64,000 nucleotides of DNA, from contig LSFY01000001.1 in assembly GCA_001584565.1 (NCBI GenBank), forward strand, positions 1,791,174 through 1,855,173. The letters run 5' to 3'. Below are positions 1 to 9,474 of the stretch, piece after piece; positions within the stretch are counted from its first letter, which is position 1; the number at the start of each line of letters is the position of its first letter. Under the pieces are notes generated by a model. The model worked only from the letters and a program-made list of their open reading frames with translations, ran no database searches and was not told where the DNA came from. The position numbers were made by a program, and so were the translations under genes. The stretch is from Alkalithermobacter thermoalcaliphilus JW-YL-7 = DSM 7308. GTDB lineage: Bacteria; Bacillota; Clostridia; Peptostreptococcales; Peptostreptococcaceae.

Positions 1-3
1 AAA

Positions 4-861
4 TTATTCATTTAATATATGAGCTAATATATTTTCAAGTTCTTTTTCATCGTAGTATTCTATCTCAATTTTTCCTTTTTTCTTGCCAGTTAATATATTA
101 ACCTTTGTTCCGAATATATCCTTAAGTTTTTCTTCTATGCTTAAAATAAAAGGATCTTTTTCTTTTTTGTTGATTTTGGCAGGTTTGTTTTCTGATATAT
201 TTTTTGCTATATTTTCAGTTTCTCTAACTGATAGTCCGTTTTTTATTATATTTTGAGCAACTTCATATTGTAAGTTTTTGTCCTGTATTCTTAAAAGAGC
301 TTTACCATGTCCTGGTGAAATTTCGCTGTTTTCTATAAGTTTTATAACTCTTTGATCTAAATTTAAAAGTCTTATAGTATTTGTTATATGTGGTCTACTT
401 TTTCCAACAGCTTCTGATATTTCTTCCTGAGTTACGTTATAGTTTTCTATTAAACTCTTGTAAGCTAATGCTTCTTCTATTGCATTTAGATCTTCTCTTT
501 GAAGGTTTTCTATAAGTGCAATTTCAGCTACATCTCTTTGTGTTAACTCTTTTATAACACAAGGCATTTCTTTAAGACCTGCCATTTTAGAAGCTCTAAA
601 TCTTCTTTCTCCTGCTACTATCATATACCCATTTTCTTGTTTTTTTACTAGTATAGGCTGTAAAACTCCATACCTTTTTATTGATTCTGATAACATTTGT
701 ATTTTTTCTTTATCAAATAACTTTCTTGGTTGGTTCTCATTTGGGTATATCTCATTAATATTTATATTCACAATATCTCGTTTTGTGATTTCACCTTCAA
801 GTTTGCTTTCTATTTTTGGAATAAGTGCACTTAATCCTTTTCCTAATCTATTTTTAGCCAT
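4..861 (-). CDS. parB: Chromosome-partitioning protein ParB (Spo0J)
   Basis: Complete 285-residue ParB, a CTP-dependent DNA clamp that loads at parS and spreads to build the partition complex with ParA. The N-terminus has the LGKGLSAL motif known to contact ParA (residues 6-13). The CTP-binding motifs GERRFR (84-89) and ENLQR (118-122) are present. A helix-turn-helix lies near residues 143-165, and a C-terminal dimerisation segment follows a lysine-rich linker. The ATG directly follows the stop codon of soj and its ribosome binding site lies inside the soj end, so the two are translationally coupled. A second ParB-family gene (noc) lies just upstream; this one is assigned ParB because of its position after soj and its ParA-interaction N-terminus. 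Confidence 0.95.
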   Translation of the reverse strand: MAKNRLGKGLSALIPKIESKLEGEITKRDIVNININEIYPNENQPRKLFDKEKIQMLSESIKRYGVLQPILVKKQENGYMIVAGERRFRASKMAGLKEMPCVIKELTQRDVAEIALIENLQREDLNAIEEALAYKSLIENYNVTQEEISEAVGKSRPHITNTIRLLNLDQRVIKLIENSEISPGHGKALLRIQDKNLQYEVAQNIIKNGLSVRETENIAKNISENKPAKINKKEKDPFILSIEEKLKDIFGTKVNILTGKKKGKIEIEYYDEKELENILAHILNE

Positions 862-1635
862 TTATATCACGTCCTCTTCTAATTCTATAAACTCCTGAGC
901 AAGCTCTGTATAAGCCTCTGCTCCTTTACATCTTGCATCGTAATACACTATAGGTTTCCCGTGGCTTGGAGCCTCAGCAAGTCTTACATTTCTAGGAACA
1001 ATAGTTGTATATACGCTCCCTTTAAAAAATCTTTTTACTTCTTCAACTACCTGTATAGAAAGGTTTGCTCTTCCATCAAACATACTTAAAACAACACCTT
1101 GAATTTCTAAACTAGGATTTAAGTTTTCTTTTATAAGTCTTATAGTTTCCATTAACTGACTTACACCTTCTAAGGCATAATATTCACATTGTATAGGTAT
1201 AAGAACACTATCTACAGCAGTTAAAGAGTTTATAGTAAGAAGACCTAAAGAAGGAGGACAATCTATAAATATATAATCATAATCATCTTTTATAAGTTTT
1301 ACTGCATTTTTAAGTATTAACTCTCTATTTTCTATTCCTGTCAGTTCTATTTCTGCTCCTGCAAGCTCCGTAGATGAAGGTATTATACTTACATTTTCAA
1401 ACTCTGTTTGAATTATTACATCTGTTATTTGTTTTTCTCCTAATAATACATCATATATTGTAAATTCCATTTCATTTTTATCTATTCCAAATCCACTTGT
1501 TGTATTTCCTTGAGGGTCTAAATCTATAACTAAAACCTTTCTTCCTTGTTTAGCTATGCATGCACTTAAATTTACATTTGTAGTTGTTTTTCCTACTCCT
1601 CCCTTTTGATTAAAAACGGCTATTACCTTTCCCAT
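862..1635 (-). CDS. soj: Chromosome-partitioning ATPase ParA (Soj)
   Basis: 257-residue ParA-family ATPase. The deviant Walker A motif KGGVGKTT is at residues 11-18, with the first lysine typical of ParA/MinD proteins. It forms ATP-dependent dimers on DNA, is stimulated by ParB and, in Bacillus, also regulates DnaA. The start is an ATG preceded by AAGGGGGAAG. It lies downstream of noc but is separated from it by a terminator hairpin at 1662-1691, so it may have partly independent transcription. The parB ATG touches its stop codon. Length and motifs are normal for chromosomal Soj. Confidence 0.95.
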   Translation of the reverse strand: MGKVIAVFNQKGGVGKTTTNVNLSACIAKQGRKVLVIDLDPQGNTTSGFGIDKNEMEFTIYDVLLGEKQITDVIIQTEFENVSIIPSSTELAGAEIELTGIENRELILKNAVKLIKDDYDYIFIDCPPSLGLLTINSLTAVDSVLIPIQCEYYALEGVSQLMETIRLIKENLNPSLEIQGVVLSMFDGRANLSIQVVEEVKRFFKGSVYTTIVPRNVRLAEAPSHGKPIVYYDARCKGAEAYTELAQEFIELEEDVI

Positions 1636-1661
1636 AAATCTTCCCCCTTGATAATAACTTT

Positions 1662-1691
1662 GAAAAAAGATTACTGATATAGCAGTAATCT
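1662..1691 (-). terminator. Rho-independent terminator after noc
   Basis: Read on the minus strand, AGATTACTG and CAGTAATCT form a perfect 9-bp stem (1683-1691 with 1668-1676) followed by a run of T. The stem begins at the noc stop codon, so noc transcripts should end here, at least partly insulating soj-parB. Confidence 0.8.
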
Positions 1692-2476
1692 TATCCTTTT
1701 GGAATTCTTACTACAACTTCCACATGATCTCCCTTATCTATTTCTTTATAATTAGCTTTTACTCCTGTGTCAATTATAGCTTTATATGCACTTTTTAAAG
1801 TATTTAGATAAATTTTAAGATTTAAAGAAGCCTTTATAGTTTGCTTTTTAGGAGGCTCCTTTTTATTTAATATTTCATCTAGCATATCCTTTATGAGTTT
1901 TTCAGTTTTCTTAACAGTTAGGTCATTCTTAATAATAGCATCTAACACTTGCATTCTTAATGTATCGTCTGGAAGTTTTAAAAGAGCCCTTGCATGTCTT
2001 TCTGTTAAGTTGTGTTCTAAAAGTTTTGCTTTTATTTCTTCAGAAAGTCTAAGTATTCTAAGTTTATTTGCTATTGTTGACTGATTTTTTCCCAGTTTTT
2101 CTGCTAACTGTTGCTGAGTAAACCCATAATCTTTTATAAGGTTATAATACCCTTCTGATTCTTCTATAAAGTTTAAATCTTCTCTTTGAAGATTTTCTAT
2201 TAAAGCTAGAACAGCTGAAGATTCATCAGTCATGTTAGTAACTATGGCAGGTATTGTTTTAAGCCCTGCCATCTTAGAAGCTCTATATCTTCTTTCACCT
2301 GCTACTAATTCAAATTTTTCTCCTATTTTTCTAACAGTGATAGGTTGTAAAATTCCATATGTTTTTATAGAATCACTCAACTCTTGTAAACTAGATTGAG
2401 TGAATGTTTTTCTAGGCTGATATGGATTTGGAATTATATTATCTATATCTATCTCTACTATGTGTCTAGGTTCCAT
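1691..2476 (-). CDS. noc: Nucleoid occlusion protein Noc (ParB paralogue)
   Basis: 261-residue ParB-family protein with GERRYR (60-65), ENLQR (94-98) and a helix-turn-helix around residues 119-142. In B. subtilis Noc binds its own DNA motif, spreads, and tethers DNA to the membrane to keep the divisome off the nucleoid. Position (rsmG-noc-soj-parB) and a near-consensus Noc binding site 125 bp upstream (2601-2614) support Noc over a second ParB. It starts with MEPRHIVEIDIDNI, i.e. almost directly at the ParB core; the amphipathic membrane-targeting helix at the start of B. subtilis Noc is not visible and I see no plausible upstream in-frame start. The start follows an AGAGGGGAT ribosome binding site. 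Confidence 0.85.
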   Translation of the reverse strand: MEPRHIVEIDIDNIIPNPYQPRKTFTQSSLQELSDSIKTYGILQPITVRKIGEKFELVAGERRYRASKMAGLKTIPAIVTNMTDESSAVLALIENLQREDLNFIEESEGYYNLIKDYGFTQQQLAEKLGKNQSTIANKLRILRLSEEIKAKLLEHNLTERHARALLKLPDDTLRMQVLDAIIKNDLTVKKTEKLIKDMLDEILNKKEPPKKQTIKASLNLKIYLNTLKSAYKAIIDTGVKANYKEIDKGDHVEVVVRIPKG

Positions 2477-2600
2477 ATTATCCCCTCTCCGAAAGCAAAA
2501 TAAAAAGAATATGCTAAAAATTATTTCCCAAATAATACTTTCTTCAAAACATGATTTTTTCCTTCTATTTTCTAATATTTTTTATATTACATTTTGATTT

Positions 2601-2614
2601 ATTTCTCGGGAAAT
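2601..2614. promoter_or_regulatory. Noc binding site (NBS)
   Basis: ATTTCTCGGGAAAT matches the published Bacillus Noc site ATTTCCCGGGAAAT at 13 of 14 positions and is an almost perfect palindrome. It lies between rsmG and noc, upstream of the gene for its presumed binder. The match is seen directly; binding is inferred. Confidence 0.75.
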
Positions 2615-2640
2615 ACCTATCTTTTTTGACAAAATATTTA

Positions 2641-3360
2641 CTATTTTATAGGGGCTTTTGATGGTTTTCCTGATTTCCTAGGATATTTTCCTGGGGTATT
2701 TTTAAATTTCTTAAAAACTAATATATTATGATTTATGTCTGTATATGGAAGATTTACTTGTATTTTTTCTATAAATTCGACTCCTAAAGTATTCATAGCT
2801 TTTTTACTTTCTTTTAATTCTTCATCTGCTAAAGGCCCTTTAAGACATATAAAGTAACCTCCTAATTTAATGAAAGGCACGCAATATTCTAAAAGAACCG
2901 GTAAACTAGCTACTGCTCTTGCTGTTGCTATATCATACTTTTCTCTATAATTCTCATTTTGACCAAAATCCTCTGCTCTTCCATGTATAAACTCTACATT
3001 TTCTAAATTAAGATCTAAACAAACTTGTTTTAAAAAGTTTATTCTTTTGTTTAGAGAATCTAATAAACTTAAATTTAAACTTTCTTTATATATTTTCCAA
3101 GGAAGCGATGGAAAACCAGCTCCTGTTCCTACATCAATTACAAAATCCCCTTCTTTTATATAGTTTGTTTTAAAACAAGATAGTGAATCTATAAAATGCT
3201 TTATATATATTTCTCTTTCATCTTCTATTGCTGTTAAGTTTATTTTTTGGTTCCATTCTAATAATAAATCTTTATATATTTCAAATTTATCAAATAAAGT
3301 TTCATCTGCATCTATATTTAGTTGTTTTAACCCATTTATAAATAAATCCTTATTATTCAA
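2641..3360 (-). CDS. rsmG: 16S rRNA (guanine527-N7) methyltransferase RsmG
   Basis: About 239 residues. Class I SAM-dependent methyltransferase that makes m7G527 in the 16S 530 loop; its loss gives low-level streptomycin resistance in several bacteria. The SAM motif [12 protein letters not shown] lies near residues 70-82 and the lysine-rich C-terminal tail is typical of clostridial RsmG. Start choice: a GTG at 3369 has AGGAG directly against it, whereas a TTG at 3360 has AGGAG at an ideal 8-nt spacing, so I choose TTG. It overlaps the end of mnmG by 8 nt, indicating translational coupling. Confidence 0.9.
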   Translation of the reverse strand: MNNKDLFINGLKQLNIDADETLFDKFEIYKDLLLEWNQKINLTAIEDEREIYIKHFIDSLSCFKTNYIKEGDFVIDVGTGAGFPSLPWKIYKESLNLSLLDSLNKRINFLKQVCLDLNLENVEFIHGRAEDFGQNENYREKYDIATARAVASLPVLLEYCVPFIKLGGYFICLKGPLADEELKESKKAMNTLGVEFIEKIQVNLPYTDINHNILVFKKFKNTPGKYPRKSGKPSKAPIK

Positions 3361-5242
3361 CTTTTTCACTCCTGTTTCTTTTTAATTGTTCAAGATATAT
3401 AAGCAAAACAGATATATCAGCTGGTGATACCCCTGAAATACGGGATGCCTGTCCTATTGAAATTGGTTTTATTTGATTTAGTTTTTGTCTTGCTTCAAGT
3501 CTTAATCCATCTATTTTTGAATAATCTATATCCTCGCTAAGCTTTTTATTTTCAAGTTTTTTGAATTGCTCTATTTGTTTTAGCTGTTTGTCTATATATC
3601 CTTCATATTTTATACTTATCTCACATTGTTGTTTTACACTATCTGGTATATTATCTGCACCTTTTCCTATTTTCTCTAGCATTTCATATGTTATCTCAGG
3701 TCTTTTCAAAGCATCATAAAGAGACATTCCTACACTTACTAAGCTAGCTCCTAACTCTTGTAATAAAGGATTTAGCTCTTTTGGAGATACTTTCTCAGTT
3801 TTTAATCTTTGCATTTCATTTTCTATCATTTCTTTTTTCTTTTTAAACTTTTGATATCTTTCTTCACTTACTAACCCTATTTCATATCCTTTCTCTGTAA
3901 GCCTTAAATCTGCATTATCTTGTCTTAGATAAAGCCTATATTCTGATCTTGAAGTCATAACTCTATATGGCTCTTCAGTTCCTTTTGTAACAAGATCGTC
4001 TATTAAAACTCCTATATAAGCTTCTGATCTATCTAGTATAAATGGCTCCTTTCCTTTAACTTTTAAAGCTGCATTTATACCTGCTATTATTCCTTGTGCT
4101 GCAGCTTCAGCATATCCTGATGTTCCATTAAACTGTCCTGCACTAAATAAACCTTCAACACCTTTTATCTCTAGCGATGGTTTAAGTTGCGTTGGATCTA
4201 TACAGTCGTATTCAATAGCATAAGCAGGTCTCATTATCTTACAATTTTCAAGACCAGGTATTGACCTATACATTTGAAGTTGAACTTCATAAGGAAGAGA
4301 TGTTGAAACACCTTGTATATACATTTCCTTTGTGTCTAATCCTTCTGGTTCTATAAATATTTGATGAGAAGGCTTTTCATTAAATCTAACTACTTTATCC
4401 TCTATTGATGGACAATATCTTGGGCCTACACTTTCCATATCTCCTCTATACATTGCTGATCTATTTAAGTTTTGCATTATTATTTCGTGTGTCTTTTGTG
4501 TAGTTCTAGTCAAATAGCATGGTTCATTTCGTTGCTCTAACTGTTCATTAATAAATGAGAATGGAGTGATCTTCTCATCTCCTTCTTGTATTTCCATTTT
4601 AGTAATATCTATTGTATCTCTATGAACCCTTGCAGGTGTTCCTGTTTTAAATCTTCTCATTCTAAGACCTAACTTTTCTAAACTTTCAGTTAAATGTTTA
4701 GCATATCCAAGTCCATTAGGCCCTTCATTAAAACTTACCTCTCCCATATATATTTTAGACCTTAAATACACTCCTGTTGCAATTACTACTACATTTGAGT
4801 AGTATACAGCTCCTAATTTTGTAACTACTCCCTTTATTTTATTATCTTTTGATAGTATGTGTACTATCTCATCCATTATTATATCTAGGTTTGGCTGATT
4901 TTCTAAAGTTTTTTTCATTTCTTTATGATATTTATACTTATCAGTTTGAACTCTCAAAGAGTGAACAGCTGCTCCTTTTGCTGTATTTAACATTCTACTT
5001 TGTATAAATGTCTTATCTGCATTTACAGCCATTTCTCCACCTAATGCATCTACTTCTCTTACTAACTGAGACTTACCCGTTCCACCTATTGAAGGATTAC
5101 ATGGCATTAGGGCTATTGCATCTAAAGACATAGTTACTACAAGAGTTTTACATCCCATTCTACTGCTAGCAAGCGCAGCTTCACAACCTGCATGTCCTGC
5201 TCCTATTACAATTACATCATAAGTACCTGCATCAAATCTCAT
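3353..5242 (-). CDS. mnmG: tRNA uridine-5-carboxymethylaminomethyl(34) synthesis protein MnmG (GidA)
   Basis: 629-residue FAD protein that, with MnmE, installs the cmnm5U/nm5U modification on wobble uridine 34 of several tRNAs. The Rossmann FAD motif GAGHAG is at residues 14-19, and the GidA signature region around residues 270-290 and the C-terminal MnmE-binding helical domain are present. The ATG at 5242 is chosen because AGGAGGA lies just upstream; a longer frame from 5281 has no ribosome binding site. It sits 40 bp after mnmE and overlaps rsmG. The array further along encodes wobble-U tRNAs (Lys, Glu, Gln, Arg-TCT, Leu-TAA) that are likely substrates. Confidence 0.97.
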   Translation of the reverse strand: MRFDAGTYDVIVIGAGHAGCEAALASSRMGCKTLVVTMSLDAIALMPCNPSIGGTGKSQLVREVDALGGEMAVNADKTFIQSRMLNTAKGAAVHSLRVQTDKYKYHKEMKKTLENQPNLDIIMDEIVHILSKDNKIKGVVTKLGAVYYSNVVVIATGVYLRSKIYMGEVSFNEGPNGLGYAKHLTESLEKLGLRMRRFKTGTPARVHRDTIDITKMEIQEGDEKITPFSFINEQLEQRNEPCYLTRTTQKTHEIIMQNLNRSAMYRGDMESVGPRYCPSIEDKVVRFNEKPSHQIFIEPEGLDTKEMYIQGVSTSLPYEVQLQMYRSIPGLENCKIMRPAYAIEYDCIDPTQLKPSLEIKGVEGLFSAGQFNGTSGYAEAAAQGIIAGINAALKVKGKEPFILDRSEAYIGVLIDDLVTKGTEEPYRVMTSRSEYRLYLRQDNADLRLTEKGYEIGLVSEERYQKFKKKKEMIENEMQRLKTEKVSPKELNPLLQELGASLVSVGMSLYDALKRPEITYEMLEKIGKGADNIPDSVKQQCEISIKYEGYIDKQLKQIEQFKKLENKKLSEDIDYSKIDGLRLEARQKLNQIKPISIGQASRISGVSPADISVLLIYLEQLKRNRSEKVE

Positions 5243-5264
5243 AGCAATCCTCCTGTTAAACAAA

Positions 5265-5280
5265 TGTTTCACGAAAAACA
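5265..5280. promoter_or_regulatory. parS-like site
   Basis: TGTTTCACGAAAAACA matches the Bacillus parS consensus TGTTTCACGTGAAACA at 14 of 16 positions; both mismatches are in the right half. It lies in the 40-bp gap between mnmE and mnmG, near parB and the origin, where parS sites are expected. Identity is inferred from the match only. Confidence 0.5.
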
Positions 5281-5282
5281 TA

Positions 5283-6665
5283 TTATTTTCCTATACAAAA
5301 ATCTCTAAATATAACATCTATTAATTCCTCTGAAACTGTATCTCCTGTAACTTCTCCTAAATAATCCCAAGCATTTTTTATATCTACGCTAATAAAATCT
5401 AAAAACATTTTATCCTTTATTGCTACTATGGCATCCTCTAAAGACGAAATTGCCTTTTCTAGTGCATTTTTATGTCTAACATTTGTTATCATAAGGTCAT
5501 TATTTTGAACTAAATCGCCTTTATATACCATATCAACTATTTGATCTTCAAGATCTGAAAGTCCTAACCTTTCCTTTATTGATATTTTTATTATTCTTTT
5601 ATCTTGTACATATTTTCTAATTATATCTTCATCTATCTTTTGAGGTAAATCTGTTTTGTTTATTATAACTATAGCTTTCTTTTCTTTTATATCTTCCATT
5701 ATTTGAATATCTTCTTTTGAAAGCTCTCTTGATGCATCAAGCATAAATATTATCAAATCTGCCATCTGTAAAAATTCTTTTGACCTTTCTACCCCTATTT
5801 TTTCTACAATATCCTCAGTTTCTCTTATTCCTGCTGTATCTATTATTTTTAAAGGAATTCCTTTTATATTTACAAACTCTTCTATTACATCTCTAGTTGT
5901 TCCTGGTATATCTGTAACTATAGCTCTTGACTCTTTTAGTATTGCGTTTAAAAGAGATGATTTCCCTACATTTGGCTTTCCTATTATTGCAGTTTTTAAT
6001 CCATCTCTCATTATTTTTCCTGTTTCAGAAGTATCATATAGTTTTTTCATATCTTGTCTTAATTTTATAGCACTATCATAAAGAGTTTCATATGTTATAC
6101 TGTCTATTTCTTCTTCTTCTGAAAAATCTAAAGTAACTTCTATATGAGCAAGCATTTGTGTTAGTCTATTTCTTAAACTCTTTATTTCGTTTGATAAATT
6201 TCCTCCTAGCTGCCCTTGAGCTATATTATAGCTTAAATCTGTTTTAGCTCTTATAACATCTATTACCGCTTCTGCTTGTGAAAGATCTATTCTTCCGTTT
6301 AAAAATGCCCTTTTAGTAAATTCTCCTGGCTCTGCTAATCTTGCTCCTTTTTTTAAAACAAGCTCTAAGATCTTTTTTACAGATAAAAATCCTCCATGGC
6401 AATTTATTTCTACTATATCTTCACGGGTATAACTGTAAGGTCCTTTCATGTAAGCTACTAATACTTCGTCTATTACTTTTTCACCTTCTTGTATATGTCC
6501 ATATATAAGAGTTCTAGGTTTATAATCATCTAATTCTTTGCCCGATATAGACTTGAATATATTTTTTAATATATCTAAAGACTTATCTCCACTCATTCTT
6601 ACTATTCCTATTCCGCCTTCTCCTGCAGGGGTAGCAATAGCTGCAATAGTATCTTCTATATACAT
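5283..6665 (-). CDS. mnmE: tRNA modification GTPase MnmE (TrmE)
   Basis: 460-residue potassium-activated GTPase, partner of MnmG in wobble-uridine modification. An N-terminal tetrahydrofolate-binding domain (1-120) is followed by a helical domain, then the G domain: G1 GKPNVGKSS (229-237), the TTRD switch motif (256-259), G3 DTAG (276-279) and an NKTD guanine-specificity motif. The protein ends FCIGK, the invariant catalytic C-terminal CxGK. The ATG at 6665 follows AGAGGTG at good spacing; the frame extends to 6695 without a ribosome binding site. First gene of mnmE-mnmG-rsmG, separated from jag by a terminator. Confidence 0.97.
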   Translation of the reverse strand: MYIEDTIAAIATPAGEGGIGIVRMSGDKSLDILKNIFKSISGKELDDYKPRTLIYGHIQEGEKVIDEVLVAYMKGPYSYTREDIVEINCHGGFLSVKKILELVLKKGARLAEPGEFTKRAFLNGRIDLSQAEAVIDVIRAKTDLSYNIAQGQLGGNLSNEIKSLRNRLTQMLAHIEVTLDFSEEEEIDSITYETLYDSAIKLRQDMKKLYDTSETGKIMRDGLKTAIIGKPNVGKSSLLNAILKESRAIVTDIPGTTRDVIEEFVNIKGIPLKIIDTAGIRETEDIVEKIGVERSKEFLQMADLIIFMLDASRELSKEDIQIMEDIKEKKAIVIINKTDLPQKIDEDIIRKYVQDKRIIKISIKERLGLSDLEDQIVDMVYKGDLVQNNDLMITNVRHKNALEKAISSLEDAIVAIKDKMFLDFISVDIKNAWDYLGEVTGDTVSEELIDVIFRDFCIGK

Positions 6666-6720
6666 AACTTTCACCTCTTTACAGCGTTTATACATTTATT
6701 AGTCTCTGATTTGTATCACT

Positions 6721-6726
6721 ATTATA
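6721..6726 (-). promoter_or_regulatory. Candidate -10 element for mnmE-mnmG-rsmG
   Basis: TATAAT on the minus strand, about 55 bp ahead of the mnmE start and just after the jag terminator. The -35 (TTTATT at 17-bp spacing) is weak, so this is tentative. Confidence 0.4.
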
Positions 6727-6740
6727 TACACAGTAAATAC

Positions 6741-6769
6741 AAAAATAAACCCCTACAATATGTAGGGGA
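6741..6769 (-). terminator. Rho-independent terminator after jag
   Basis: On the minus strand CCCCTACA and TGTAGGGG form a perfect 8-bp stem with a 3-nt loop, followed by TTTATTTTT. It ends the rpmH-rnpA-yidD-yidC-jag operon. Confidence 0.9.
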
Positions 6770-6771
6770 TA

Positions 6772-7395
6772 TTAAGATCTTTTAAGTGAAATAACTACTC
6801 TTCTATTTGGTTCTTCTCCTTCACTTGTTGTAGTTACAAACCTATCATTTTGAAGGGCTGAGTGAACTACTCTTCTTTCATATGGATTCATTGGTTCAAG
6901 CTTTATATCTTTTTTTAATTTAACTGCTTGTTTTGCCATTTTCTGAGCATATCTTGTTAAAGATTGTTCTCTTTTTTGTCTGTAATTTTCTATATCTAAA
7001 ATAACTTTCATATTATCATATTTGTGTTTGTTTAATGCTAAATTTGACAATAACTGAAGTGAGTCTAATGTCTCTCCTCTTCTTCCTATTAATACTGCTG
7101 CTTGATTTCCTTTTAGGTCTACTTTTAATATATCTTGATCCTGTTTTATGCTTATCTGACAATTTATATCCATAGTCTTAAGTATATCTTCTAAAAACTT
7201 TTTAACTATATCACTTGGCGTATCTTTTAAAACTACTCTAACTTTAGCAGGCTTTGCTCCTATTATTCCTAAAAATCCCTTGCTAGGTTCTTCTAAAACA
7301 TAAACATCAACATCTTCTATTTTAGCGTTTAGCTCAAGTAAAGCTTTATCTACAGCCTCTTGTACGGTTTTTCCCATAACCTGCAAATCTCTCAT
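6772..7395 (-). CDS. jag: RNA-binding protein Jag/KhpB (Jag_N, KH and R3H domains)
   Basis: 207-residue protein with an N-terminal Jag_N domain (about 1-50), a KH domain containing a GRRGETLD loop and a C-terminal R3H domain with the ERRVVHSAL helix. KhpB/Jag proteins bind RNA and affect cell elongation and division in Firmicutes. The ATG at 7395 lies 4 nt after the yidC stop; its ribosome binding site AGGAGGA is the last codons of yidC. It is almost always next to yidC, as here. The exact RNA targets cannot be told from sequence. Confidence 0.92.
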   Translation of the reverse strand: MRDLQVMGKTVQEAVDKALLELNAKIEDVDVYVLEEPSKGFLGIIGAKPAKVRVVLKDTPSDIVKKFLEDILKTMDINCQISIKQDQDILKVDLKGNQAAVLIGRRGETLDSLQLLSNLALNKHKYDNMKVILDIENYRQKREQSLTRYAQKMAKQAVKLKKDIKLEPMNPYERRVVHSALQNDRFVTTTSEGEEPNRRVVISLKRS

Positions 7396-7399
7396 TCCC

Positions 7400-8083
7400 T
7401 TACTCCTCCTTAGCACTTACAGGCTTCATTATGAAATATTGTTGAGCTATTTGGAAAACATTACTTACAACCCAATATAAAGTTAAACCTGCAGGAAAAC
7501 TTTTACCCCACCAAAGTATAAGCACTGGAAATAAATAAGTCATCATAGCTTGAGTAGGATCTTTTTTTCCCTGGTTTGGAGTCATCATAGCTGATGATAT
7601 ATAAGTTGTAACACCTGCTAGTATAGGTAATATCCACGGAAGAGCTATTCCACCTAACAGGATAACATCTGGATCAGATAAGTTCGAAAGCCATAAAAAT
7701 GTAGTGTCAATAGATCTATAAGCTTGTTCTGAGCCAAATACATAAATTTCTGGACTTCTAAGAACCGTAAAAAGACCTATTAATATAGGAAACTGAATAA
7801 ATAAAGGTAAACATCCTGCCATAGGATTTATTTTATTTTCTTGATAAACTTCCATAATTTTTTGATTCATCATCTGTTGATCGTTTCTATATTTTTCTTT
7901 TATATCGTTTATTTTAGGCTGTATTTCTTGAACTGCTTTCATTGATTTACTCTGACTTAAAGTAAGCGGTAAAAGTGCTAATTTTACAACAACAGTAAAT
8001 ATTATTATAGCTAAACCGTAATTTCCTACTATATCAAATATTAGTTTTAGTAATACTCCTAATGTTTGTGGTATTATACTCAA
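7400..8083 (-). CDS. yidC: Membrane protein insertase YidC (SpoIIIJ/OxaA family)
   Basis: 227-residue YidC1-type insertase with about five membrane segments, no large periplasmic domain and no lipobox, as is common in clostridia. The positively charged groove residue is a lysine (about K34, in VVVKLALLPLTLSQ) where B. subtilis SpoIIIJ has arginine. The cytoplasmic coiled loop (KSMKAVQEIQPKI) and the NPMAGCLPLFIQFPI segment are family hallmarks. It starts with TTG, preceded by AGGAGG at 8-nt spacing. It lies between yidD and jag in the origin-proximal operon. Confidence 0.95.
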   Translation of the reverse strand: MSIIPQTLGVLLKLIFDIVGNYGLAIIIFTVVVKLALLPLTLSQSKSMKAVQEIQPKINDIKEKYRNDQQMMNQKIMEVYQENKINPMAGCLPLFIQFPILIGLFTVLRSPEIYVFGSEQAYRSIDTTFLWLSNLSDPDVILLGGIALPWILPILAGVTTYISSAMMTPNQGKKDPTQAMMTYLFPVLILWWGKSFPAGLTLYWVVSNVFQIAQQYFIMKPVSAKEE

Positions 8084-8120
8084 AACAAAACCCTCCTAGA
8101 TTATTTTTTAAACCTATACT

Positions 8121-8330
8121 TTACCTTAAAGGATCATATCCCCCTGGATGAAACGGGTGACATTTTAAAATCCTTCTTAAAGTTAGGAATAAACCTTTTA
8201 AAAATCCATATTTTTTAACTGCCTGTATAGAATATTCAGAACAAGTAGGATAAAATCTGCATGTCCTTCCTTTTAAAGGAGATATACATCTTTGATAAAA
8301 CCTTACTATATGTATATAGACATAGCCCAT
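8121..8330 (-). CDS. yidD: Membrane protein insertion efficiency factor YidD
   Basis: 69-residue YidD family protein (COG0759) with the conserved pattern [11 protein letters not shown] (about residues 24-34) and a C-terminal [11 protein letters not shown]. It is a small amphipathic protein at the inner face of the membrane that assists YidC. The ribosome binding site AGGAG is formed by the last codons of rnpA. Length and motif are full. Confidence 0.93.
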   Translation of the reverse strand: MGYVYIHIVRFYQRCISPLKGRTCRFYPTCSEYSIQAVKKYGFLKGLFLTLRRILKCHPFHPGGYDPLR

Positions 8331-8334
8331 AGTA

Positions 8335-8685
8335 TTATCTCCTACTATCTATTATCTTAGACTTTTTGAACAGATTAATCATAAATTTTTCTATAGATTT
8401 ATAATCTAAATCTTTTGCCCCCTCTCTAGATATAAATACTATGTCATATCCTTGCCTTATTTTATCATTGTTTAATCTAAAGCTTTCTCTTATAAGTCTT
8501 TTAACTCTATTTCGTACAACACTATTTCCTATCTTTTTGGATACTGAAAAACCAACTCTATTTTTTCCTAAATTGTTTTCTAATATATATATAACTAATG
8601 CTTTGTTAGCAAATGATTTTCCATTATTATATACTTTAGCAAAATCAGAACTTTTTTTTAAAATTTCACAATTACCTAAGTTCAT
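8335..8685 (-). CDS. rnpA: Ribonuclease P protein component RnpA
   Basis: 116-residue protein subunit of RNase P, which binds the catalytic RNA and the 5' leader of pre-tRNA. The family motif [10 protein letters not shown] is present near residues 57-66, along with [11 protein letters not shown]. The ATG at 8685 has GGAGG 8 nt upstream; an in-frame ATG at 8691 is too close to it, and longer frames are unsupported. It follows rpmH and overlaps the ribosome binding site of yidD. The many tRNA precursors later in the window are its substrates. Confidence 0.95.
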   Translation of the reverse strand: MNLGNCEILKKSSDFAKVYNNGKSFANKALVIYILENNLGKNRVGFSVSKKIGNSVVRNRVKRLIRESFRLNNDKIRQGYDIVFISREGAKDLDYKSIEKFMINLFKKSKIIDSRR

Positions 8686-8760
8686 CAACATTTCCTCCGA
8701 AGATGAAAATAAGAGAATATTATACAAAAAGGTCACTTTAACAAAGCGACCTTTATATAA

Positions 8761-8895
8761 TTAAGCAGTTAATCTTTTTCTGCCCTTTGCTCTTCTAGCT
8801 TTTAGTACATTTCTTCCATTTTTATTTTTCATTCTTTTTCTGAATCCATGCTCTTTTTTTCTTTGTCTTTTTTTAGGTTGATAAGTTCTCTTCAT
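8761..8895 (-). CDS. rpmH: 50S ribosomal protein L34
   Basis: 44 codons encoding a very basic protein that begins [18 protein letters not shown] and ends [13 protein letters not shown], the normal L34 sequence and length. First gene of the minus-strand origin operon, preceded by AAGGTGGTG and by a consensus promoter about 90 bp upstream. It borders oriC, as in most Firmicutes. Confidence 0.97.
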   Translation of the reverse strand: MKRTYQPKKRQRKKEHGFRKRMKNKNGRNVLKARRAKGRKRLTA

Positions 8896-9474
8896 AGCAA
8901 AGACACCACCTTTCCATTTGTTATGTTTCTATGTTTAATAAATCTTAATATTACTTCACTAAAAGTGAGCACACTACTAGTAAATTATAAATGTATTCAA
9001 ATTTATTGTCAATTAAATTTTAAATATATCTATTAGAATTGTTTTGTGGATATATTTATTCAGATTTAGTTTGTATTGTGGATAATTTTTGATAATATAT
9101 TGAAGTTTATGTCTATATTTGATATTATATTTTTTGCCTGTTGATAATTTTTATTTTTTACTCTACATTATCCACAGACTGTTGATAAGTTTGTGAATAA
9201 CTTTTGATTATCTTTGGATATTCTTATAAATTGCCTTATTTATCATTGTTTATACTTATTATAAAGTTATCAACAAAATTCAAGTTTTTTTATTTTTTTA
9301 TTATTTTTTTTGCTATTATCCCCACAAACTAACATATTTTTTGCTTTTTCCACAATTTGATGTGATTATTTTATTTTTTTTCTAAAAATTTGTGTTTTTG
9401 TTGATAAATCTGTGTATTTTTTGCAATTTTTCTTAATTATATACAATTATCATCTCTAGATTGGAGGATATTCT
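8896..9474. other. oriC: oriC, upstream DnaA-box cluster (rpmH-dnaA intergenic)
   Basis: 579 bp without a gene, very AT-rich. Perfect DnaA boxes (TTATCCACA or reverse) lie at 9077-9085 and 9168-9176. One-mismatch boxes are at 9045-9053, 9139-9147, 9180-9188, 9192-9200, 9267-9275 and 9399-9407. This corresponds to the upstream half of the bipartite Bacillus origin. It also contains the divergent rpmH promoter; no strong dnaA promoter could be picked out by eye. Confidence 0.9.
8984..9012 (-). promoter_or_regulatory. Promoter of the rpmH-rnpA-yidD-yidC-jag operon
   Basis: On the minus strand TTGACA (9012-9007) and TATAAT (8989-8984) are separated by exactly 17 bp: a full consensus sigma-A promoter, facing rpmH. 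Confidence 0.9.

Noticed and set aside
2519-2536. Second Noc site near ATTATTTCCCAAATAAT
   Set aside because: It is a dyad but matches the NBS at only about 10 of 14 positions; probably just a small inverted repeat.
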